From assembly GCA_016297265.1 (NCBI GenBank), contig JAEDHB010000035.1, positions 1 through 15,029 of the forward strand: 15,029 nucleotides of DNA. The letters run 5' to 3'. Positions within the stretch are counted from its first letter, which is position 1; each line of letters opens with the position of its first letter. The position numbers and the translations under genes were made by a program. The notes under the pieces were generated by a model. The model saw only the letters and a program-made list of their open reading frames with translations. It ran no database searches and was not told the origin of the DNA. Source of the DNA: Butyrivibrio sp. GTDB lineage: Bacteria > Bacillota > Clostridia > Lachnospirales > Lachnospiraceae. Shown piece after piece: positions 1 to 5,620 of the stretch.

Positions 1-1
1 G

Positions 2-79
2 GATTCCGAGGAGGAAGCAGAACCTATTAATGCAAACGGAATCATTGAAATCAGTGAGGTATCAATCATTAAACAATAA
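2..79 (+). CDS. C-terminal end of an unidentified protein (partial)
   Basis: An open frame enters from the left edge and ends at TAA 77-79, giving 25 residues that begin with an acidic run (DSEEEAEP) and end ISEVSIIKQ. Codon choice fits the neighbouring genes and the tail looks like a normal hydrophilic C-terminus. No family can be recognised from so short a piece. The first possible terminator after it is the hairpin at 230-270, so its transcript probably carries a 3' untranslated region of about 150 bases. Confidence 0.5.
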   Translation, partial: DSEEEAEPINANGIIEISEVSIIKQ

Positions 80-229
80 TAGTTTTAGAGTATAGGATTG
101 GTTATAACATATACATGACAAATATGGAGTGAGTATTGTTTATGTAGTTATAATTGAGTTTACAGATAATTCACTCATGGCTATATGGCCTAATTCTATT
201 CCCCTATTCTTTATGACAGCTTAATACAA

Positions 230-270
230 GCAAGGAGGCGGCACATCGTAGGATGTGCTGTTTTCTTTGC
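230..270 (+). terminator. Long hairpin terminator upstream of the pyruvyl transferase gene
   Basis: A perfect 7-bp stem GCACATC (241-247) / GATGTGC (252-258) closes a GTAG loop. Pairing continues outward through G-C, A-T and several G-U pairs: the A/G-rich arm 230-240 pairs with the T-rich arm 259-270 (with T268 bulged), so the total stem is about 18 bp. A T-rich 3' arm (TGTTTTCTTT) is typical of an intrinsic terminator. It would end transcription from the gene stopping at 79. The AAGGAGG inside the 5' arm resembles a ribosome binding site but is buried in the stem and has no well-spaced start codon. Confidence 0.6.
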
Positions 271-295
271 AAGAAGGACGGTTATGTGGTAGTAT
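267..295 (+). promoter_or_regulatory. Sigma-A-type promoter for the pyruvyl transferase-like gene
   Basis: TTGCAA (267-272) and TAGTAT (290-295) are separated by exactly 17 bases. The expected start site near 302 leaves a leader of about 25 bases before the ATG at 327, with AAAGGAA (313-319) as ribosome binding site. The -35 box overlaps the 3' end of the terminator hairpin. Confidence 0.55.
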
Positions 296-326
296 ATTGA
301 CAAGTATATTCGAAAGGAATATTTGT

Positions 327-2183
327 ATGGTTAAAATTTGTCTTGTATGTATAGTAAACAGAAATTTTGGAGATGCAGTAATAGCGGACTGCGCCGAAGG
401 TATGATCAGAAGATGCATTCCACGCAAATACAGGAATAATTACAGGATTATCAGATATAACATAAAGCGTGATGACCCTCTGCTAATCAAGAACAGCGAT
501 ATGGTTATCTTTGCAGGTGGCGGAATGATTAAATATCACCACGAGAAATACGTATACGAAAATATTCCCAAAATAATCAGCTGGGCAAAAGAGGGCAACA
601 CACCGGTATATTTCAATTCTGTCGGTATTGAGGGTTATGACGAGACGGATGAGAATTGCATTAGCTTGAAAAAAGCTCTCAATGAAGATATTGTAAAATG
701 TATTACAGCCAGAGAAAATTACAGCTGTTTACGGGATAACTATATCGATAACAGCAATATTTTAACCTATCCGGCAATTGATACAGCAGTATTCTCGGCA
801 AAATATTATGACAATGCTGCCAATCCAAAATCCAAGACCATTGGACTCGGTATTATCAGACCTGCCATATTTGAAGAGTATGGAAGAAGCACAATCACAG
901 AGGAAGTTCAGATTAATTTCTGGAAGGATACAGTCAAAGCAATAGAGAAGAAGGGATACAAGTGGAAGTTTTTTGTGAATGGTGCAAAAGATGATTATGA
1001 TTTTGCCTGTAAAATACTGAAGCTGCTTAAAAAGGATAACTCAAAGAATAAGTATCTCTCAATCCGTCCTGCATTTGCAAGTGAATTAGTGGATGAGCTT
1101 ACTTCTTTTTGCGGCATCATTGCGGGAAGAATGCATTCCTGCATTATTGCAACAGCCTTTGGAATTCCGGCAATCGGTCTCAATTGGAATGATAAGATAC
1201 CTGCCTGGTTTGAAAGGATTAATTATCCGGACAGAGTAATCGGAGAAAATAATTTCAATGCCGATACTGCAGTGGAAAAGCTTGTGAACGCCATGGACAC
1301 CGGGGTTAAGATTCCCGGAAGAAGAGACGAGAAAAAGCTGATAGAACCATTAAAGAAATTCATCGGAAAATACTGTACAGTATCAGAGAGTGCCGGTTCT
1401 AAGGAGTACTGGACTAAAAAGCTTGTGGCAATCGCACTTGGAAGTGTGGATGGCAGATATTTTAATATGAATAACAAGGCCGCGCTTACAACATATCTCA
1501 AATACGGCTTTAGAAATTTTGAAACGGACATAAGAATTACTTCGGATAACAAGCTGGTATGCATCAATTCATGGGCAAAGGAGAGCTATGAAAGACTGGG
1601 GATAGAGGCAAAGAATGAGAAATATACTGCCTTGGATGCCGTAACATATTTTTGCAGCTCCTACTATGATTCTCATTTTGATGTACTGGATTTCCCTGTG
1701 TTTACCGGAATGATTCAATACGAGGATATTGATTTTCTTATGCTGGATATTGGTAAACCGGGCGTTGTAACCGCAGAAAAACTGCTCCAAAAACTTGACA
1801 GGGATATGTCCTCGAAGAGACTCCGGGAGATTACTTATATAAGGGTATCCTCTCTTGAGGTTCTGGAATTATGCGATAAGTATATACCCGATATTAAGAT
1901 TGCATATCATATTGCTGCAAAAAACTATCGCGAAGAGAATCAGATGGATTATCATGATATTGCAGAAGAGATTAAGAAGCATAATGTGGGCATGGTTACT
2001 TTTACCAATGTCGCCGATCTCTGGGAGGATGAGGCTTTACAGTATTTCAGGGATTCATCCCTGAAGATGTGCATTTTTGCTTGTAATACCTATGAAAATA
2101 TCAAACTTGCAGAGGAGAACAAATTCGACCTGATAGGAACCTCCTTCTGCAATATTGATGATGCGGATGCATTAATAATGTAG
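327..2183 (+). CDS. Polysaccharide pyruvyl transferase-like protein fused to a degenerate GDPD-like domain
   Basis: The predicted protein has 618 residues. ATG 327 is chosen because AAAGGAA (313-319) lies 7 bases before it and a promoter ends just upstream; the in-frame ATG at 255 lies inside the terminator hairpin. Residues 1-350 resemble the polysaccharide pyruvyl transferase family (CsaB/WcaK type): NFGDAVI (13-19), the AGGG turn near 63-66, and AGRMHS with R268/H270 followed by GIPAIGLNWNDK. This family adds pyruvate ketals from phosphoenolpyruvate to cell-surface sugars. Residues 365-618 look like a glycerophosphodiester phosphodiesterase TIM barrel: GFRNFETDIRITSDNKLV (394-411) is the family's metal-binding E-x-D strand, and IDFLMLDIGKP matches its next acidic strand. 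However, the HR of the usual N-terminal HRG is L371-G372 and the usual HD is I413-N414, so both catalytic histidines are absent. The first domain may still be active, while the second is probably a binding or structural module. The gene is monocistronic or loosely linked to citrate synthase. Domain assignment is by eye. Confidence 0.75.
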   Translation: MVKICLVCIVNRNFGDAVIADCAEGMIRRCIPRKYRNNYRIIRYNIKRDDPLLIKNSDMVIFAGGGMIKYHHEKYVYENIPKIISWAKEGNTPVYFNSVGIEGYDETDENCISLKKALNEDIVKCITARENYSCLRDNYIDNSNILTYPAIDTAVFSAKYYDNAANPKSKTIGLGIIRPAIFEEYGRSTITEEVQINFWKDTVKAIEKKGYKWKFFVNGAKDDYDFACKILKLLKKDNSKNKYLSIRPAFASELVDELTSFCGIIAGRMHSCIIATAFGIPAIGLNWNDKIPAWFERINYPDRVIGENNFNADTAVEKLVNAMDTGVKIPGRRDEKKLIEPLKKFIGKYCTVSESAGSKEYWTKKLVAIALGSVDGRYFNMNNKAALTTYLKYGFRNFETDIRITSDNKLVCINSWAKESYERLGIEAKNEKYTALDAVTYFCSSYYDSHFDVLDFPVFTGMIQYEDIDFLMLDIGKPGVVTAEKLLQKLDRDMSSKRLREITYIRVSSLEVLELCDKYIPDIKIAYHIAAKNYREENQMDYHDIAEEIKKHNVGMVTFTNVADLWEDEALQYFRDSSLKMCIFACNTYENIKLAEENKFDLIGTSFCNIDDADALIM

Positions 2184-2190
2184 CCTGTGC

Positions 2191-2219
2191 TTGCATTGTT
2201 TTATCATAGGTTGTAAAAT
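2191..2219 (+). promoter_or_regulatory. Sigma-A-type promoter for citrate synthase
   Basis: TTGCAT (2191-2196) and TAAAAT (2214-2219) are 17 bases apart in the 62-base gap before citrate synthase. The start site would be near 2226, giving a very short leader before GGAGG (2233-2237). No terminator is visible between the preceding stop and this promoter, so readthrough from the upstream gene is also possible. Confidence 0.5.
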
Positions 2220-2245
2220 ACTACTATTCAGCGGAGGTATAAGAC

Positions 2246-3631
2246 ATGAATAATAAAGAAATGATGGAATTAGGTTCTGAACTTGATTCACAGTTTGATA
2301 AGCTTGTTCAGTATGCAATGGCATCCGGCGTTATCGATCCCAATTTGTATACCGAATATGATGTAAAAAGAGGACTCCGTGAAAGCAATGGAAAAGGAGT
2401 ATTAACCGGACTTACTGAAATATCGGATGTTATATCCTTTGATTCCATTGACGGCGAAAGAGTTCCCTGCGACGGCAGATTATATTTTCAGGGTCAGAAT
2501 GTCAAGGACATAATAGAAAACGGTGCGGACAGGCGTTTTGCTTTTGAGGAGACTACATATCTTCTTCTCTTCGGAAAACTTCCTACAAGACAGCAACTCA
2601 GTCAGTTTATTGATATTCTTGCAGGACTCAGAGAATTGTCAGGACAATTTGTCCGTGATGTCATCATGAAAGCTCCGAGCAACAATATTATGAATGCTCT
2701 GGAGAAAAGTATTGTTACGCTCTATTCCTACGACGAGAAAGCAGAGGATATTTCCGTACCAAATGTTCTGCGTCAATCCTTACAGCTTATTGCGAAGATG
2801 CCGGTAATCTCTGTTTTTGCATATCAGTCATATATGCATTTCAAGAAGGATGATGTGCTGATTATCCGTAATCCTGACCCTGAATGTTCAACTGCAGAGA
2901 ATATTCTCAGAATGTTAAGGGTGGATGGCAAATATACTGAATTAGAGGCAAAGGTTCTTGATGTTGCCCTGGTATTGCATGCGGAACACGGAGGTGGTAA
3001 TAATTCAACATTTACCACTCATGTTGTTACTTCTTCAGGAACGGATACTTACTCAGCGGTTGCAGCAAGTGTTGCTTCCCTCAAGGGCTCAAAGCACGGT
3101 GGAGCCAATATCAAGGTTAAACAGATGTTTGACGATATTATGAAGAATATAAAAAACTGGGAAGATGCGGATGAAGTTAAGGAATATCTGACCAAAATAC
3201 TCAGAAAAGAAGTATTTGACAAAGCTGGTCTCATCTATGGAATGGGTCATGCGGTTTATACATTATCCGATCCTAGAGAATTGATTCTTAAGGATTATGC
3301 AAAAAAACTTTCAATAGAGAAAGGTCTTGAAAAAGAATTTGCATTGCTTGAATTAGTTGAGAATACAGCTAAAAAACTTATTCCTGAATTCAGAAATACT
3401 CTCAAGCCGGTATGCGCCAATGTGGACTTCTACAGTGGATTTGTGTATACAATGTTAGGAATACCGGAAGAACTGTTTACTCCTATTTTTGCAATTGCGA
3501 GAATTGCAGGCTGGAGTGCACATCGTCTTGAGGAGTTAGTGAATAATGGTAAAATTATCCGTCCGGCATACAAGTATGTGGGTAAGCATGTGGAATATGT
3601 GGATTTGGATGACAGAAATGACTTGCAATAG
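2246..3631 (+). CDS. gltA: Citrate synthase
   Basis: The 461-residue protein condenses oxaloacetate with acetyl-CoA to citrate in the cytoplasm. The characteristic motifs appear in order: HAEHGGGN (245-252; H248 is the predicted catalytic histidine), LKGSKHGGAN (279-288; second catalytic histidine H284), GMGHAVYTLSDPR (332-344; oxaloacetate-binding region with R344), NVDFYSG (392-398; catalytic D394) and ARIAGWSAHRLEE near 418-430. The length exceeds the roughly 430 residues of the E. coli enzyme, mainly through an N-terminal extension, as is usual in clostridial homologues. ATG 2246 is preceded by GGAGG with an 8-base spacer. With the aconitase at 5621 it forms the oxidative branch toward 2-oxoglutarate and glutamate; no isocitrate dehydrogenase is in the window. 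A 2-methylcitrate synthase role cannot be excluded from sequence alone, but no propionate genes are nearby. Confidence 0.95.
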   Translation: MNNKEMMELGSELDSQFDKLVQYAMASGVIDPNLYTEYDVKRGLRESNGKGVLTGLTEISDVISFDSIDGERVPCDGRLYFQGQNVKDIIENGADRRFAFEETTYLLLFGKLPTRQQLSQFIDILAGLRELSGQFVRDVIMKAPSNNIMNALEKSIVTLYSYDEKAEDISVPNVLRQSLQLIAKMPVISVFAYQSYMHFKKDDVLIIRNPDPECSTAENILRMLRVDGKYTELEAKVLDVALVLHAEHGGGNNSTFTTHVVTSSGTDTYSAVAASVASLKGSKHGGANIKVKQMFDDIMKNIKNWEDADEVKEYLTKILRKEVFDKAGLIYGMGHAVYTLSDPRELILKDYAKKLSIEKGLEKEFALLELVENTAKKLIPEFRNTLKPVCANVDFYSGFVYTMLGIPEELFTPIFAIARIAGWSAHRLEELVNNGKIIRPAYKYVGKHVEYVDLDDRNDLQ

Positions 3632-3651
3632 ACAATTTGTTATATTATAAT
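3623..3651 (+). promoter_or_regulatory. Strong sigma-A-type promoter for the DUF4234-like gene
   Basis: TTGCAA (3623-3628) overlaps the last codons of citrate synthase. It is followed 17 bases later by a perfect TATAAT (3646-3651). The start site near 3658 gives a leader of about 40 bases before ATG 3700. No convincing terminator for citrate synthase lies in this gap. Confidence 0.6.
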
Positions 3652-3699
3652 TTATTTGTATTTATACTTAAAAAGTAAATTGTAAATGGAGGTTATGTT

Positions 3700-4029
3700 A
3701 TGTTACAGAAGAGAGACGTTGCAATCACAGTTGTTCTTTGTATCGTTACATGCGGAATCTATATGCTTTGGTGGTACTATCAGACAATTAATGCTCTTGA
3801 TCAGGAAGGTCAGTCTTCTAATTTGGAACCAATCGTTCAGTTTGTATTGATGTTCTTATATGTAGGCGGATTCCTTTTTGGTATTAATGCTGATGCTAAT
3901 ATTAATGCAATCAAAGCTAAGAGAGGAATACCAACTACAGATAACAAAGTATTGTGGCTTATTCTTGCAATTGTACCTGTTGCTCAGGTTGCAATTATCC
4001 AGAGCGAGATTAATAAGCTTGCAGCTTAA
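3700..4029 (+). CDS. Small DUF4234-like membrane protein
   Basis: A 109-residue integral membrane protein with three likely helices, about residues 8-27, 43-62 and 83-101. The first helix has the DUF4234-style pattern TCGIYMLWWYYQ (17-28), a hydrophobic strand with a G-I-Y turn and aromatic end. A short polar loop (NALDQEGQSSN) and a charged stretch (NAIKAKRGIPTTDNK) separate the helices. The molecular function of this family is not known. ATG 3700 follows GGAGG (3688-3692) with a 7-base spacer. It has its own promoter and a perfect hairpin terminator after it, so it probably forms a one-gene unit with some readthrough into the DUF2752-like gene. Confidence 0.8.
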   Translation: MLQKRDVAITVVLCIVTCGIYMLWWYYQTINALDQEGQSSNLEPIVQFVLMFLYVGGFLFGINADANINAIKAKRGIPTTDNKVLWLILAIVPVAQVAIIQSEINKLAA

Positions 4030-4050
4030 TTATTGCATGATACATAATGA

Positions 4051-4088
4051 GAACCTCTTACTTGCGGGTAAGAGGTTCTTCTGTTGTT
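4051..4088 (+). terminator. Perfect 11-bp terminator after the DUF4234-like gene
   Basis: GAACCTCTTAC (4051-4061) pairs perfectly with GTAAGAGGTTC (4068-4078) around a 6-base TTGCGG loop and is followed by TTCTGTTGTT. This is a canonical intrinsic terminator. It ends only 13 bases before the start of the next gene, so that gene depends on readthrough or on an unrecognised promoter. Confidence 0.88.
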
Positions 4089-4100
4089 ATGAGGAATATT

Positions 4101-4478
4101 ATGAAGAAGAGAGTGATAAGAGTGATTCTAATCTCGGCGGCATTGGGGATAATAGGGATTGCCTATTACATATTTTACCGATTTACGGGAAAAGGAATTC
4201 CCTGCGTATTTAATCTAATATTCAAAAAGAACTGTCCGGGATGCGGAATAACCAGAGCGGTCACAGGCCTGCTAAAGGGCAATTATGCCGCTGCATTAGC
4301 CTATAATTATATGGCGCCGTTGATATGTATCTTCATTGCAGATGTTTATGTTGACAGTGCCGTGCATTATGTAAAAAACGGCAAAACCGGAGTATGCAGG
4401 GCAAATCACTATATTGGGATTGTTTTTCTGGTAATATTTATTGTCTGGGGAATAGTAAGAAATTTTTTAGGAATATAA
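4101..4478 (+). CDS. DUF2752-family small membrane protein
   Basis: A 125-residue protein with three predicted membrane helices (about 5-26, 68-88 and 104-122). The signature CPGCGITRA (45-53), followed by LLKGNYAAALAYNYMAP, is the conserved core of the DUF2752 family, whose function is unknown; the paired cysteines C45/C48 suggest a metal site or disulfide. ATG 4101 is chosen because GAGGA (4091-4095) precedes it by 5 bases and because the longer frame from 4047 would run through the terminator hairpin at 4051-4088. It lies directly after the DUF4234-like gene, and both are small three-helix proteins, so a shared envelope role is possible but unproven. Confidence 0.85.
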   Translation: MKKRVIRVILISAALGIIGIAYYIFYRFTGKGIPCVFNLIFKKNCPGCGITRAVTGLLKGNYAAALAYNYMAPLICIFIADVYVDSAVHYVKNGKTGVCRANHYIGIVFLVIFIVWGIVRNFLGI

Positions 4479-4505
4479 AAGGTGGCCGTTATAGCCACCT
4501 TTTTG
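4477..4505. terminator. Bidirectional terminator between convergent genes
   Basis: AAAAGGTGGC (4477-4486) pairs with GCCACCTTTT (4494-4503) around a CGTTATA loop. On the plus strand the stem runs into a T run, and on the minus strand it does the same because the other arm starts with A's. It overlaps the stop codon of the DUF2752 gene and lies 13 bases beyond the stop of the convergent hydrolase gene, so it serves both. Confidence 0.9.
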
Positions 4506-4517
4506 AATTGTGTAGAA

Positions 4518-5456
4518 TTATTCGCTAATATGTTTTTCGACCCAGGCAAGAATATCTTCGTATACCTTGGCACGATCGGTTTCATTGAGGACTTCATGTC
4601 TCATATTTTCATATGTCTTAAGGGTGACATCCTCTATGCCCAGTTTTTGATACTGGGAAAATACTCTGCGCGGAGCCTTTCCGTAATTGCCAACAGGGTC
4701 GGCATCCCCGCAAACTACCAGTATCGGGAGATTCTTGGGAATTGTCTTAAGATTCCTTGTCTTACATACATAATTGAGCAGCTTGAAAAGTGCTTTGTAC
4801 GCATTGACGGTGAAGGGATAACCGCAAAGAGGGTCTTCGATATATTTATTAACAATATCCTTATCAGAGGTCAGCCAGTCAAAATCCGTGGATGGATTCT
4901 TAATCCGCTTGTTATTGGAACCTGAAATACATTTTTCCAAAAATTTGCTGGTACTGTATCCGGATTTTGCAAAAGCCTTTAAGGATGAAAAAATTATACC
5001 TGTTCTTGTGACGATTGCCGGTTTGATAGCGGTGCTCATAATAATTGCTCCGTTTATGCCCTTGCCGTACATCGTTAAATATTTTCTCATAATGAAGGAG
5101 CCCATGCTGTGTCCCAGGATAAAATATGGAATTCCCGGATTGTTCTCCTGTGTGATTTTCTTAAGGCGGTGTGCATTGCGAACCAGAACGATGTCGGCAT
5201 GTTCCCCCGTCATATAGCTTAAGTCCTTATCATTGCTAATTGTGCGGCCATGGCCGATATGGTCCTCGCCAACAACCAAAAAACCTCTATCTGCAAGAAA
5301 TGTTGCAAAAGCATCATATCTTTCCATATGCTCCTGCATACCATGAATTATCTGAAAAACTGCTTTGATTTTGCCATCTTCAGGTGCCCAGGAATAGGCA
5401 TAGCAGGAATTGGCGCCATCACGCGAAGGAAAAGTAAAATTGTCTTTTATTGCCAT
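4518..5456 (-). CDS. Alpha/beta hydrolase, monoacylglycerol lipase-like (S33 serine hydrolase)
   Basis: A 312-residue cytosolic alpha/beta hydrolase. The nucleophile elbow is GHSMG (115-119, S117), the oxyanion region is IIHGMQEH (36-43), the acid is most likely D253 in CGDADPVG, and the catalytic histidine is H287 in NMRHEVLNE. This layout matches the serine aminopeptidase S33/monoacylglycerol lipase group often annotated as lysophospholipase; the true substrate cannot be read from sequence. The start at 5456 is chosen because, on the minus strand, AAGGAG lies 8 bases before it; the in-frame ATG at 5474 overlaps that ribosome binding site (ATGAAAGGAG) and has no good site of its own. It is convergent with the DUF2752 gene and divergent from the aconitase operon. 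Confidence 0.92.
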   Translation of the reverse strand: MAIKDNFTFPSRDGANSCYAYSWAPEDGKIKAVFQIIHGMQEHMERYDAFATFLADRGFLVVGEDHIGHGRTISNDKDLSYMTGEHADIVLVRNAHRLKKITQENNPGIPYFILGHSMGSFIMRKYLTMYGKGINGAIIMSTAIKPAIVTRTGIIFSSLKAFAKSGYSTSKFLEKCISGSNNKRIKNPSTDFDWLTSDKDIVNKYIEDPLCGYPFTVNAYKALFKLLNYVCKTRNLKTIPKNLPILVVCGDADPVGNYGKAPRRVFSQYQKLGIEDVTLKTYENMRHEVLNETDRAKVYEDILAWVEKHISE

Positions 5457-5519
5457 AGGCAAATCTCCTTTCATTCTGTAATTGTCCGGTATTCGAAGAC
5501 TATCCGTATACCTGTGCTT

Positions 5520-5528
5520 ATTATACCA
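5520..5528 (-). promoter_or_regulatory. Extended -10 promoter for the alpha/beta hydrolase
   Basis: On the minus strand this reads TGGTATAAT, a perfect -10 box with the TGn extension. A clear -35 is not visible at the proper distance, as is common for extended -10 promoters. The start site would be near 5513, giving a leader of about 55 bases. It does not overlap the aconitase promoter on the other strand. Confidence 0.5.
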
Positions 5529-5555
5529 TAATATCCTTATTTGCGATAGAAAATA

Positions 5556-5584
5556 TTGATTTTTTTATACCCATACTGTAAAAT
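5556..5584 (+). promoter_or_regulatory. Sigma-A-type promoter for the aconitase operon
   Basis: TTGATT (5556-5561) and TAAAAT (5579-5584) have 17-base spacing. The predicted start near 5591 gives a leader of about 30 bases containing AGGAGG (5608-5613). No operator or riboswitch-like structure is apparent. Confidence 0.5.
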
Positions 5585-5620
5585 TGTCACTGAGACAAAT
5601 ATATGGCAGGAGGCATGAAT

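Noticed and set aside
127..176. Inverted repeat GAGTGA / TCACTC in the 80-230 intergenic region
   Set aside because: Only six base pairs are separated by 38 bases with poor internal pairing. It does not match a riboswitch or structured RNA that I can name.
253..300. Tiny frame MCCFLCKKDGYVVVY after an AAGGAGG sequence
   Set aside because: The spacing from AAGGAGG (232-238) to ATG 253 is 14 bases, too long, and both lie in the terminator hairpin. Fifteen residues give no coding signal that can be judged.
4482..5217. Plus-strand open frames opposite the alpha/beta hydrolase
   Set aside because: The hydrolase has a full catalytic motif set, a ribosome binding site and a promoter on the minus strand. 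The plus-strand frames have none of these and start inside the bidirectional terminator.
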